From: Lachnospiraceae bacterium
GTDB taxonomy: Bacteria > Bacillota > Clostridia > Lachnospirales > Lachnospiraceae
Reading direction: 5' to 3'
Assembly (NCBI GenBank): GCA_021770755.1
Contig: JAETQI010000002.1
Span: 107,973 to 171,972 of the forward strand
Length of the DNA stretch: 64,000 bases
The notes beneath the pieces were generated by a model, which saw only the letters and a list, made by a program, of their open reading frames with translations, was not told the DNA's origin and did no database searches. A program made the translations under genes and the position numbers. Shown here one piece after another: positions 16,847 to 25,995 of the stretch (positions are counted from its first letter, which is position 1; the number at the start of each line of letters is the position of its first letter).

Positions 16847-17899
16847 CTATACCTCTCCACTCCCGGTATTGCGGCGCACCTTACGGCATATCTGATTGCG
16901 GTAAAAATAGAGCAGTTGAAAATAAATCCTGAATCTGAGCGGTGACTCCATATGCATCGCCGCGAGCTTCTTCTGTTCCGCGTCAAACTCATTCTGATAA
17001 TAGATATTGTCCTGAAAATCCGGAAATTCTTTCCGGATTCCCTCCGCGATCTCTTTTAAAAATTTTACCTTTGGCTTTTTTACCCCGAGCATGTAAGTAA
17101 AAAGTGTGTTCATATAATAGAGCTTGGAGAAGGCAAATTCAAACTCCTGCCTGTACGGCTTATAGATCCCGCATCTGCGCGCCTCCTCGATCAGCCGCTT
17201 CCCCATCGCCATCCTCGCCTCACACTTCTCGACACTGACTGCATGAACCGTGGATGTATCGTGCTGATAATAGTAGTAAAGCGGTTCCTCCACCTTCTCA
17301 AAGTGTGTAAAGTGCAGCATCCAGATCGGTGAGGCACAGTTGTCCTCGTAGAACGTCCGCTCGGGAAACCGCAGATGATACTCGTCGATCACATCTTTCT
17401 GGTACACCTTGATCACCATGCTCCCCGGGTTCATGACAAGCTTTCTGTACCGCTCGTGATCGAGCACTCCGGTCTGGTCGATCGTATTGTTCGGCATCAC
17501 CCTGCCGACATTCATGGTGTGTTCATCGACCATGCAGTAATCACACCCGACGACATCCGCCCCCGTCTGCTCCGCTCTCCTGATCAGCTTCTCATACATG
17601 TCCGGTGCCACCCAGTCGTCGGAGTCGACAAAACCGATCCATCTGCCGCGCGCGATGTCAAGCCCTTTGTTGCGGGCGCCGCCCTGCCTGACATTCTCAT
17701 AGGACTGGATCACTTTGAATTTCCACGGATATCTGGACTCGTATTCCCTGAGGATCGCAAGCGACTCGTCCGTCGAGGCATCATCGACCGCGATCACCTC
17801 ATAGTCCGCGATCGTCTGGCTGATCAGCGAATCGAGACAAAACCTTAGCTTATTGTCCGCCGCCATATTGTAAACAGGTACTATTATACTAAGCTTCAT
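16847..17899 (-). CDS. GT2 family glycosyltransferase
   Basis: 350 residues, GT-A fold. The N-terminus is LSIIVPVYNMAADN, with VDDASTDES (39-47), ARNKGLDIARG and the metal-binding VDSDDW. The C-terminal region is rich in aromatic and basic residues with no clear membrane span. The start overlaps the preceding ABC gene by 4 nt. It is probably a capsule or glycolipid sugar transferase; donor and acceptor are unknown. Confidence 0.88.
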   Translation of the reverse strand: MKLSIIVPVYNMAADNKLRFCLDSLISQTIADYEVIAVDDASTDESLAILREYESRYPWKFKVIQSYENVRQGGARNKGLDIARGRWIGFVDSDDWVAPDMYEKLIRRAEQTGADVVGCDYCMVDEHTMNVGRVMPNNTIDQTGVLDHERYRKLVMNPGSMVIKVYQKDVIDEYHLRFPERTFYEDNCASPIWMLHFTHFEKVEEPLYYYYQHDTSTVHAVSVEKCEARMAMGKRLIEEARRCGIYKPYRQEFEFAFSKLYYMNTLFTYMLGVKKPKVKFLKEIAEGIRKEFPDFQDNIYYQNEFDAEQKKLAAMHMESPLRFRIYFQLLYFYRNQICRKVRRNTGSGEV

Positions 17900-19653
17900 A
17901 ACCTACCACCACTTCCCCGATCTAGTTCGATCTTTCCGTTTTCCACCCTAAATACCATATCACATTTTTCGATCGTCTGTAACCTGTGCGCTATAATAAC
18001 AAGTGTTTTCTTGCCGTGCAGCCGGTTGATGGACTCCATGATCGCCGCCTCCGTGTCATTGTCCAGCGCCGAGGTCGCCTCGTCAAGGATCAGCACCTCC
18101 GGATCATTGTAAAGTGCCCGCGCGATGCCGATGCGCTGCCGCTGTCCGCCGGACAGGCGGATACCGCGCTCACCGATCCCCGTGTGCACCCCGTCAGGCA
18201 GGGTTCTTACAAACTCGTCAAGCTGCGCTTCCTGCAGGGCATACCAGAGCTTTGTGTCGTCGATCTCCTCCTCCGGCACGCCAAAGGCGACGTTTTTGCG
18301 GATATCCGCATCCAGCAGGAAGATCATCTGCGGAATGTAGCCCACATTGGCAAGCCACTCCCTGTAGTGATCCTGGATGTCCACATCGTCCGCGAGCACG
18401 CTGCCGCCCTGCAGCTTCAAAAGCCCCAGCAGGATATCGATGATCGTCGTCTTGCCGGCGCCGCTCGTCCCCACGACGCCGATCGACTTACCGATCGGGA
18501 AAGAGACTGTCGCATGGTCGAAGATCAGCTTGTCCGAACCCGGATAGTGGTACGTAATGTCCGACAGCCGGACCTCCCGCGTGACCGGCAGCTTTTCCTT
18601 CGCAACCACCGCGTAAGAGATATCCGTGTGCTCCTCGTCCGTCTCCTCGATGAGATTATCGCTCACGTTAAAGAAAAACGGCTCGTTGAACGCCATGCTC
18701 GTCAACTGGTTATTGATACGGCTCGCAGCAGGCAGCAGACGCATCGCCGCGATCCCAAACGCCGCGAACAAGGAAACCATACTGGACACATTCGCACCGG
18801 AGACGATCAGCACCAGGATATAGCCGAGCAGTCCCGCCATGCACACGGTCTCGATCAAAAGCTTCGGGGTGTTATTGAACAGGCTGAACCGCTCCATCGC
18901 CTTCACATACCCTTCGCCGACCTTGCAGTACTCACCGATAAAATACTGCTCGCGCCCTGCAACCTTGATCTCCTTGATCCCCTGCACCGTCTGCGAGATC
19001 CACGCGAACATGGATGCGCCGTAGTCCTGGTTCTCCTTGCCGGTGCGGTTCATGATCGGCTTGATGATATTCTTAATGACCACCAGCGTCACGACCAGAA
19101 GCACCGCGATCACAACCGTCATGACCGGATCCTGCACAAAGAGCGCCGCCACGAGAAACACGGCGACGATCGCCTCCGACGCGATCTGCAGGACAGACAT
19201 GATCAGCGCGTACATATTGCTGACATCCGCCGTGATACTTCTTTGAATAACAGACGTTTCCGCATTCAGATAATATTCATACTCGCGTCTGACAAAATTT
19301 TTCATCAGGCTCGACGCTGTCTTAAACTGGTTGCTGTACACAAAACGGTACAGATTTCTCTGCAGCAAAAACTGAAACGCATTTTTTGCCACATACAGCA
19401 CGATCAGAAACAGGATCGCAAGCACTGAGAACTGCACCGTACCCTGCAAGTGGAAAATGCGGCATATCATCTGATATTTTTCTCCCTGCTCCAGCGCGAC
19501 CGGATCCAGGATAAGCTGTACAACAGCCATCACCATCATCACTGCGCCCGTCTCAAGCCCCGCAGAGACCACCATCATCACGAACAGACGCGCCATGGCG
19601 CCTTTCTGTCTCCGATCCATCAGTATGTTGATTTTCTTCAATATCTTAAGCAC
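17896..19653 (-). CDS. ABC half-transporter, PglK-like glycolipid flippase
   Basis: 585 residues: an N-terminal exporter membrane domain with six spans (about 20-335) and a C-terminal ATPase with Walker A GTSGAGKT (395-402), signature LSGGQ (500-504), Walker B LILDEAT and the HRLQTI switch region. It is surrounded by glycosyltransferases and acyltransferases, and no Wzx flippase was recognised in the window. Export of a lipid-linked oligosaccharide, as by PglK/WlaB, is the best inference. It heads a four-gene operon (ABC, GT2, MBOAT, SGNH). Confidence 0.8.
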   Translation of the reverse strand: MLKILKKINILMDRRQKGAMARLFVMMVVSAGLETGAVMMVMAVVQLILDPVALEQGEKYQMICRIFHLQGTVQFSVLAILFLIVLYVAKNAFQFLLQRNLYRFVYSNQFKTASSLMKNFVRREYEYYLNAETSVIQRSITADVSNMYALIMSVLQIASEAIVAVFLVAALFVQDPVMTVVIAVLLVVTLVVIKNIIKPIMNRTGKENQDYGASMFAWISQTVQGIKEIKVAGREQYFIGEYCKVGEGYVKAMERFSLFNNTPKLLIETVCMAGLLGYILVLIVSGANVSSMVSLFAAFGIAAMRLLPAASRINNQLTSMAFNEPFFFNVSDNLIEETDEEHTDISYAVVAKEKLPVTREVRLSDITYHYPGSDKLIFDHATVSFPIGKSIGVVGTSGAGKTTIIDILLGLLKLQGGSVLADDVDIQDHYREWLANVGYIPQMIFLLDADIRKNVAFGVPEEEIDDTKLWYALQEAQLDEFVRTLPDGVHTGIGERGIRLSGGQRQRIGIARALYNDPEVLILDEATSALDNDTEAAIMESINRLHGKKTLVIIAHRLQTIEKCDMVFRVENGKIELDRGSGGRL

Positions 19654-19705
19654 GCGTACTCCATCCCTTCTTACTTCTGTTTTCTTCTGTCCTCTTCTGC
19701 CTTAA

Positions 19706-19734
19706 ATTATAGTATATGTCATATTTTCGATAAA
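19706..19734 (-). promoter_or_regulatory. Promoter of the ABC-GT2-MBOAT-SGNH operon
   Basis: Minus strand: perfect TATAAT -10 (19706-19711) with a weak -35 TTTATC (19729-19734) at 17-nt spacing, about 50 nt upstream of the ABC gene. Confidence 0.45.
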
Positions 19735-19776
19735 CACAACAGTTACACAAATCATCTTTTCGTTTTCTGTGTTTTG

Positions 19777-19785
19777 TGGTATAGT
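19777..19785 (+). promoter_or_regulatory. Extended -10 promoter of the divergent GT-C gene
   Basis: TGGTATAGT is an extended -10 element (TG-N-TATAGT), 27 nt before the GT-C start codon. There is no good -35 at the right distance, which fits extended -10 promoters. It is divergent from the ABC operon promoter. Confidence 0.4.
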
Positions 19786-19812
19786 TGACATGAAATCGAT
19801 CAAGGAGAGAAC

Positions 19813-21393
19813 ATGATGAATAGACAAAAGATATCAAAACGGTCATTCCTTTGCTATGCGCTGTTTATTGCGATGTGCGTCTTTATCATACTGTTAAAGC
19901 AGCAGCTACATGTAGACGAATATATCAGCTACGGCTCTGCAAACCACATCGGCAGCCTGCATATAGAGGTCGAGGACTGCAGGAAATACACACAGTCCGA
20001 TACACCCTTTCTCAAATATATGGCGGCGGATCCAGCGGACCGTTTTAACTACAGGAATGTCTGGCAGAATCAGGCAGCGGACGTCCATCCGCCGCTGTAC
20101 TATGTCATACTGCACACGATCTGCTCCGTCTTTCCGGAGACATTCAGTTTCTGGTATGCGGGCGTGATCAACATTGTTTTTGGCGTGATGACACTCTATG
20201 TGCTGCGCAGGCTTCTGCGGGTGTTGTGCGGAGATGACGCGCCCATAAACCTGCTGTCGCTCACCTATGCCGTGTCCGCTGGCATCATGTCGTCCATCTC
20301 TTTTTTCCGCATGTATGTCATGGCAATGTTCTTCGTGACATTGATCTCGCTCTGCTTTGTCAACGCGGTCGGTAAAGAGCTGCATGCCCGGTTTTACTGC
20401 ACGATCTTTGCCGTGTCCGTATCTGGCGCACTGACGCACTACTATTTTATCGTATATCTCGCACTGATGTGCGTAGTTTTTGGCGTCTATCTATTGATCG
20501 AAAAAAAATACAGGGCGTTTGGCCTGCTTGTCTTTTCCATGATGGGGGCAGGCGGACTTTCTGTCGCCATCTTTCCGGCGATGCTGCGGCACGTCTTCTC
20601 CGGATACCGCGGTAAGGAGTCGATCGACAACCTGCTCGTTCCCTCCCTTGCGGACTATCTTTCGAGATTGCGGGCTTTCTGGGATTTTATCAGCGCCGAG
20701 CTGTTCGGGGGAAGTGCGGCGTTCATCCTTTTGACCGCAGCGCTGATCGTCCTGTCCGGGATCGGTTTCCTCAAAACAGGGAAAATGTCAGCCCGAAAAA
20801 TGCCGGAATTCAAATGGATCCTCCTGGTGGTTCCCGTCCTGTCATACTTCCTTTTGGTCTCCAAGATGGCAGTGTATGTGGCGGACCGCTATCTGTTTCC
20901 GATCTATGCCGTTGCCCTGTGCATTTTCACCAGCGCAGTACACCTCGTGTTCAAAAAAGCGCTGGGCGGCAGAAGAATAACAGGTGATATCACCATGACA
21001 AATCTCGCCACGCTGCTCCTTGTCGGCATTGTCATCCTTCTTAGCTGGAAAAACACGACATGGAACTATATCTACCGCAATGAGGCGGCGCGGTTTCAGG
21101 AACTGGAAAAATATAGGGACACCGACTGCATTATTGTCTATGACCACCGGTGGAAAACGGAATCCACCTATCTGGAAGCTTCCCTGTATAACAGCGTGAC
21201 CTTTTTCCCGCTTGCAGAACTGGAGCAGATCGATACATCCGGTCTGACACCGGACGATCTGATCGTGCTTGCAGTCGGCAGCAACGACGAGATCCTCCGG
21301 CAGATTTCCGATAAGTTCCCCTACCTGGACCAACATACCGCACTCGGTTCATATGCATACTCTACGACTTATTATTTTTATCATGGCAATTGA
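19813..21393 (+). CDS. GT-C/GT39-like membrane glycosyltransferase
   Basis: 526 residues with about eleven spans and a soluble C-terminal tail; the only long plus-strand gene in the glycan locus. The first extracytoplasmic loop carries HVDEYISYG (33-41), the acidic pair typical of PMT/ArnT-type enzymes. A later loop has QAADVHPPLYYVI, the HPP(L/F)YY motif of this superfamily. Such enzymes transfer a sugar from a polyprenyl phosphate to a lipid, glycan or protein outside the membrane. AAGGAG is 5 nt before the ATG. The donor may come from the GtrB-like gene at 31-32 kb; this is inference. Confidence 0.8.
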   Translation: MMNRQKISKRSFLCYALFIAMCVFIILLKQQLHVDEYISYGSANHIGSLHIEVEDCRKYTQSDTPFLKYMAADPADRFNYRNVWQNQAADVHPPLYYVILHTICSVFPETFSFWYAGVINIVFGVMTLYVLRRLLRVLCGDDAPINLLSLTYAVSAGIMSSISFFRMYVMAMFFVTLISLCFVNAVGKELHARFYCTIFAVSVSGALTHYYFIVYLALMCVVFGVYLLIEKKYRAFGLLVFSMMGAGGLSVAIFPAMLRHVFSGYRGKESIDNLLVPSLADYLSRLRAFWDFISAELFGGSAAFILLTAALIVLSGIGFLKTGKMSARKMPEFKWILLVVPVLSYFLLVSKMAVYVADRYLFPIYAVALCIFTSAVHLVFKKALGGRRITGDITMTNLATLLLVGIVILLSWKNTTWNYIYRNEAARFQELEKYRDTDCIIVYDHRWKTESTYLEASLYNSVTFFPLAELEQIDTSGLTPDDLIVLAVGSNDEILRQISDKFPYLDQHTALGSYAYSTTYYFYHGN

Positions 21394-21427
21394 TCAATGC
21401 ATCACAAACTCCGGCTGACATCGTCTG

Positions 21428-22567
21428 CTATTTGTCGGCGAGCGCAAGCCCCGCCTTTTTGTTATATGCGTGCTTCTCCAGATCCTCGTAGGCGTCCCAG
21501 AAGGAGGCGCCGAGATTGATCTTCTCCTCCACGAAATCCATATTGTTCATCGCCGTGGTCACGATCGACACCGCGCGTTTGATGCGGAGCCCCTCAAAGA
21601 AATTGAGCACCTCAACGGGAAAACGGCCGCGGAGCACGACCACGTCGGGACACAGCGCCTCATAGTCGATCGTGTCCCGCGGGTGCGGCTTGATCAGGAC
21701 ACGGTAGCCGCCGCAATACCGCTCGATCACATCGAGACAGACCCGCTTCCTCGCCTCCACGTCAACCGGGTGCGGTTCTGTCAGGAAACACGCAAACTCC
21801 TCGCCCTCGTATGACGGTGCCAGTTGGCGGATCAGCTCGTCCGCGTCCTCGATAAACGCCTGGATCATCAGCCGCTTCTGTTCTGATGTCAGCGCCCGCT
21901 CCAACGGCTTTCTCGGCTCCTCGACAAAGCGCGGGCATTCGGTCGGCACCACACTCCGGTCATTGATCTCCATGTCGATACAGTACTTTCCCCAGCCGTT
22001 CATGATAAAGATCAGATTCAGACGCGAGAACAGCGTTTTCAGCTTAAAGTGCCCGTGATTGGCGACATAGGCATCGTCGAGATTCTTGAGGCAGTCAAGC
22101 CCGTCCTCCACCGCATGATAATAGAGATGCCTGTAGTTCAGATAATACCCGATCGGATCACTGTCGCAGAACACATAGATGTCCTCATACGCCGCGAAAT
22201 CGATCACCTTCATATACGGAATCTCGCACTTTGCGAGCTTTTTCGTAAAGATCATGCGGTTTACCATGTGTTTCAGGATATTGCTGTAATTTTTCCTGTA
22301 CTTTGCCAGCTCCGGGAAAAAGTCCTCCCGCTTCTCATCAAGCGCGATGACCTCATGAAAGATCCCCGTCCCTGCAAGCCTGTCCCCGAGCTTCTCAAAA
22401 TTGGTGGAAATGGCGCTCAGCGCGATATCCGCTTTTCTGTAATCTCCAGCAGGCGTATTCCTTGCCAGCTTCATCTCCTTAAGCACCGCCACATATACAT
22501 GATAAAAAGTGTGGCAGACGTAGATCCTGGACTTTGTCTTGTTTTTCTTTCCTTTTCCTGTTTTCAT
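21428..22567 (-). CDS. GT52/polysialyltransferase-like glycosyltransferase, candidate CMP-nonulosonate transferase
   Basis: 379 residues from ATG 22567, which overlaps the upstream stop as ATGA; the open frame continues 164 codons further but those overlap the GT4 gene and look non-coding. Two short motifs shared by bacterial sialyltransferase families GT38/GT52 are visible: an acidic-acidic-Gly motif, EDG (154-156, in HAVEDGLD), and an HP motif, KPHPRD (293-298). A Ser/Thr-rich segment SIVTT (334-338) follows. There is no membrane span. It is the last gene of the capsule operon. With CMP-pseudaminate made by the neighbouring pse operon, this is the best pseudaminyltransferase candidate; donor specificity is inferred. 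Confidence 0.65.
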   Translation of the reverse strand: MKTGKGKKNKTKSRIYVCHTFYHVYVAVLKEMKLARNTPAGDYRKADIALSAISTNFEKLGDRLAGTGIFHEVIALDEKREDFFPELAKYRKNYSNILKHMVNRMIFTKKLAKCEIPYMKVIDFAAYEDIYVFCDSDPIGYYLNYRHLYYHAVEDGLDCLKNLDDAYVANHGHFKLKTLFSRLNLIFIMNGWGKYCIDMEINDRSVVPTECPRFVEEPRKPLERALTSEQKRLMIQAFIEDADELIRQLAPSYEGEEFACFLTEPHPVDVEARKRVCLDVIERYCGGYRVLIKPHPRDTIDYEALCPDVVVLRGRFPVEVLNFFEGLRIKRAVSIVTTAMNNMDFVEEKINLGASFWDAYEDLEKHAYNKKAGLALADK

Positions 22568-23775
22568 TCTTTCCTGTTCCCGCTTTCCCGCCTCGTATAC
22601 GCATACCCATCCCGCGGCGCGATCAGCGGCGCCGCGCTCAGCGGTCCCTCCTTCTCCGGTCTCGCTTTCCCATTCAGCAGTCCCTCGCAGAAGCGGTACA
22701 GCCTCTCCGCCGCCGCCCTGGGATTCCATTCTCCGGTCATTGTCCGGTAAGCGCTGACACCGAGTTCTTTCCGCAGCGCCTCGTCCCTGCACAATGATAA
22801 CACCTGTTCTCGAAATTCCCTGTAATGCTCGTTCCTGAATACCAGTCCGTTCTGCCCATGCCGGATCAGAAACGGCACCGCACCGATCCCGCTCCCCGCC
22901 ACGACCGCGCACGCACTGTTCATGGACTCGTTCAGGACTGCCCCCCAGCCCTCGAGATGATTGCTGGTAAACAGGAAGATATCCGACTCCTCCATAAAAC
23001 GGCGCACATTCTGCGGCGGCTGGAAGCCATAGAACGTGACGCGCTGCTCCAGATGCCATCTCTGAACCAGCCCCCGCAGCTTTTCCTCCAGCTCTCCGCC
23101 GCCCACCATATTCAGATGAAACGATATGTGCTGCCGTTCCAGATATCTTGCCGCCCTGATGGCATACTCCGGGTGCTTTAATTTCATGAACCGCCCTGCC
23201 CAGAGGATCCGGACTTCCGGTCTGCCGCCCTGGTCATAGTGCAGCTTTCGGAAAAACAACGTGTCAAGATCATACGTGTTGACCGCCGGAAAATACCCCC
23301 ACACATACTTTTTGCCCGGATACGCATGTACGATATTAAAATCGGACGCAACATAAGCACCGTGACACAGCAGATACACCGGCGCGTCCGCGTACTGCGT
23401 GTGATCCTCGTATTTTTTCTTTCTGCCGCGCGGAGAGATTGATCTCCACTGTCCCTCCCGATAGAGGCGCTCGCTCGCACGGATGACGATCTTACCCGCG
23501 TTCAGCCTGGGTTTGATATAGCGCTCGTCCTCCACACCGCCAAACACGACGATATCGCTGTCCAGGATCAGCCGCGCACAGCGCTCCTGCTCCTCGTAAT
23601 ACAGCTTTAGATAAGGGATCGATGATACCTCGCTCCCCCACCCCATCTTCACCCGCTCCTCCTCCATCCTGGAGGTCTGTACAAAGGCAAAATCCGCGCC
23701 AAGCTTTCGGTACAGCTCATTGGCCATCGGTATCTGATGATGATTGATATAATTAGATACAATGGTTAATCTCAT
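22564..23775 (-). CDS. GT4 family glycosyltransferase
   Basis: 403 residues from the ATG at 23775, inside the last 23 nt of the upstream gene. GT-B fold with a C-terminal GT4 domain: VRILWAGRFMKLKHPE, GGGELEEKL, and the donor-binding FTSNHLEGWGAVLNESMNSACAVVA region carrying the EX7E-type glutamates. An AGGAGG lies 16 nt upstream, farther than usual. Product unknown; part of the capsule operon. Confidence 0.82.
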   Translation of the reverse strand: MRLTIVSNYINHHQIPMANELYRKLGADFAFVQTSRMEEERVKMGWGSEVSSIPYLKLYYEEQERCARLILDSDIVVFGGVEDERYIKPRLNAGKIVIRASERLYREGQWRSISPRGRKKKYEDHTQYADAPVYLLCHGAYVASDFNIVHAYPGKKYVWGYFPAVNTYDLDTLFFRKLHYDQGGRPEVRILWAGRFMKLKHPEYAIRAARYLERQHISFHLNMVGGGELEEKLRGLVQRWHLEQRVTFYGFQPPQNVRRFMEESDIFLFTSNHLEGWGAVLNESMNSACAVVAGSGIGAVPFLIRHGQNGLVFRNEHYREFREQVLSLCRDEALRKELGVSAYRTMTGEWNPRAAAERLYRFCEGLLNGKARPEKEGPLSAAPLIAPRDGYAYTRRESGNRKE

Positions 23776-25054
23776 GATATATATCCAGAAGCCTCCTGTA
23801 ATTCGTATCCGGATCATGCGTCCGGAGCGCATGCGTCCTCGCGTTGGAGGATAGCGACAACGCAAGCTTGTCATCCTCAAAAATGCGCAGGATCGAATCC
23901 TTCATCCTCTTGGGCTTGTCCTTGGGATAGAGGAATCCGTCCTTCCCGTCGTTGACCAGATTGTGCACGCCGCCCACATTTGCCGCCACCACCGGGACGC
24001 CCAGCAGCATCGCCTCCCCGACAGAATTCGGGGAATTTTCAATAGCGGAGGGACATAAAAATACATGTGTTTTCAAAAAGCGCGCGCACATCTGATCCGC
24101 CTGCAGCTTCCCCACAAATCGGACATGATCCTCCATCCTGCTCCGCTTGATCTGGTTTAACAGAAACTTGCCGTACCCTGACAGTTTGATCTTATCCTTG
24201 ATGCTGTCGTTTGCCGTGATGACATCCCCCGCCACATAGACCACCGTCTCCTCAAACTCCTCCACCAGCTCCGGCAGAATGTCAAGCACATAGTGCAGAC
24301 CCTTGATCGGATAATTTCCCTGGCTCAAAAAGATGGAATGACGCTCGATCTGGTCGATCTTCCACTCGTCATTGTAAAAATCCGTCCGCAGCGTCTCATT
24401 CATAAAATGATATTTCGCATCGGGCGCAAACACTTTCGTCATCTCCCTGTCAAAATCCGTCCGCCCGGTGACATGCCCGACCATCGAGAGCGCCTCCTTC
24501 TCGTATGTACCGCGCTTTGCAAACTTCGCCTGCTGGTCAAACAGTCCGTCCTTTTTCAGAATATCGCGAAACGTCTTTTTCTTCTGTACCGAGTAGGGAA
24601 GATCCGCCATGTACACCTCCGCGATCGAGCTGCACAGTCCCTGTATGCCGATCAGTGTCCGCGCCGGATGGCGAAACGCCTTCACACAGGCAAGCGTATG
24701 CGGGTATTCCGTCCCAAAGATGTGTACGATATCCGGTCCGAAATCCCGGATCACGGCCCTGAGACTCTCCTCCATACCAGCGTCATAATTCTCCGGATGC
24801 GCCGTGTCCTCCCGAAAAATATAATAGTCGATCCCCTGTGCCTTGTCCTTCACAAACAGCGAAGTGTCGCCCTTCACAAACCTCCGGCTCTCCGATTCCG
24901 GAAAACAGATCGCAAGTGTTATGTCATTTCTCTCCTGATTTGCCGTCAGCTTGCTGGCAAGCCCGGAAAGCCACCCTTCTTTGATCACGATCTTCTGCCC
25001 CAGACTCTTTGCGATAAACGGGAGCATGATATTGCACAACCACAAAACCCTCAT
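23753..25054 (-). CDS. GT4 family glycosyltransferase
   Basis: 433 residues, cytoplasmic GT-B glycosyltransferase. It has an N-terminal acceptor domain and a C-terminal GT1/GT4 domain with HSIFLSQGNYPIKGLHYV, VRFVGKLQ and the donor-binding block CPSAIENSPNSVGEAMLLG (EX7E). It resembles glycosyltransferases of exopolysaccharide loci. An 82-nt gap separates it from the upstream GT2, with GGAGGG before the ATG. Sugar specificity unknown. Confidence 0.87.
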   Translation of the reverse strand: MRVLWLCNIMLPFIAKSLGQKIVIKEGWLSGLASKLTANQERNDITLAICFPESESRRFVKGDTSLFVKDKAQGIDYYIFREDTAHPENYDAGMEESLRAVIRDFGPDIVHIFGTEYPHTLACVKAFRHPARTLIGIQGLCSSIAEVYMADLPYSVQKKKTFRDILKKDGLFDQQAKFAKRGTYEKEALSMVGHVTGRTDFDREMTKVFAPDAKYHFMNETLRTDFYNDEWKIDQIERHSIFLSQGNYPIKGLHYVLDILPELVEEFEETVVYVAGDVITANDSIKDKIKLSGYGKFLLNQIKRSRMEDHVRFVGKLQADQMCARFLKTHVFLCPSAIENSPNSVGEAMLLGVPVVAANVGGVHNLVNDGKDGFLYPKDKPKRMKDSILRIFEDDKLALSLSSNARTHALRTHDPDTNYRRLLDIYHEINHCI

Positions 25055-25136
25055 ATGATTCCCTCCGTTCCTAATTCCATCAGCCTACGAACCTTCCCAT
25101 ACCTTTTCCGAAACCCGTATACCGCCAACAGACAAG

Positions 25137-25961
25137 TCATCTCTTTAGCTTGTATAACGCCGTCTTGACCGCATTATATGCGCCGGACAGATACCTGTTG
25201 TCTGCGACAGCACTGCGAAGCGGCGCCAGTGTCAGCAACATGATCAGGCGATATCTGTCCGCCCTCCGCCGTCCCATATAGCGCACCACGATCTCACGGT
25301 GCTGCTGCCTGGAACGCTTTTTGTTCTCTTTTGTCTCCGAATACCCGCCGCCCTCGTAGGATGCGATCACGACAGGCACATAGGCGGCAACTGCCTTCCT
25401 GTCATAATAACACCACAGAAAATGTTCATAATCCGCCCTCACATTGTACGCGGTATCGTACCCTCTCACATCAAATAACGCATGGTGGTAAAAGCAGGTC
25501 TGATGGCAGGGCACATTTCTATAACAGGTGAAATCATTGATCTGCGGCGACGCATAGATCACCGTATTCAAAGCTTTGTGGTACATATTCCCATAAATAA
25601 TATCCGCTTTTTGACCCCTTTTTTCAAGCTCCTGTATCTCCTGTGTTATTTTGCCCAGAACTTGCTCATCGTAAAAGCTGTCACCCGCATTCAGGAACAA
25701 AAAATACGCGCCTTCCGCCAGCTTTACCGCCTGATTCATCGCATCGTAGATACCGTTATCTTTTTCTGTGTACACGCGGATGCGCTCATCGTGATACTGT
25801 CTTGCGAGCATCTCAACCGAACCGTCCGAAGATCCGCCGTCCTTGACTACCACCTCAAAATTGTTGTAATGCTGTCCCAGGACACTGCCGACCGTGTCAC
25901 ACAGCCTCCGCCCCGCATTCAGACAGACAACGATAATACTGTACATCGTCTCCTGCTCCAT
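25137..25961 (-). CDS. GT2 family glycosyltransferase
   Basis: 274 residues from ATG 25961, chosen because it clears the upstream gene; another ATG lies five codons in. GT-A domain with YSIIVVCLNAGRRL, VKDGGSSDGS and FLNAGD as metal-binding motif, resembling WcaA-type capsule glycosyltransferases. A short basic C-terminus contains a weakly hydrophobic stretch. Donor and acceptor unknown. Confidence 0.85.
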   Translation of the reverse strand: MEQETMYSIIVVCLNAGRRLCDTVGSVLGQHYNNFEVVVKDGGSSDGSVEMLARQYHDERIRVYTEKDNGIYDAMNQAVKLAEGAYFLFLNAGDSFYDEQVLGKITQEIQELEKRGQKADIIYGNMYHKALNTVIYASPQINDFTCYRNVPCHQTCFYHHALFDVRGYDTAYNVRADYEHFLWCYYDRKAVAAYVPVVIASYEGGGYSETKENKKRSRQQHREIVVRYMGRRRADRYRLIMLLTLAPLRSAVADNRYLSGAYNAVKTALYKLKR

Positions 25962-25995
25962 AGACCTGTTCCGCCTCCCTCGTTGATGATGCATA

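Noticed and set aside
17986-19428. 480-codon plus-strand open frame opposite the ABC transporter
   Set aside because: Its translation is His/Arg/Asp-rich low-complexity typical of the antisense of a GC-rich coding frame; the minus-strand ABC gene has all expected motifs.
22568-23059. Long open frame extending the GT52-like protein by 164 residues
   Set aside because: It lies wholly inside the GT4 gene, is glycine/arginine-rich nonsense, and the ATG at 22567 overlaps the GT4 stop in the normal coupled manner.
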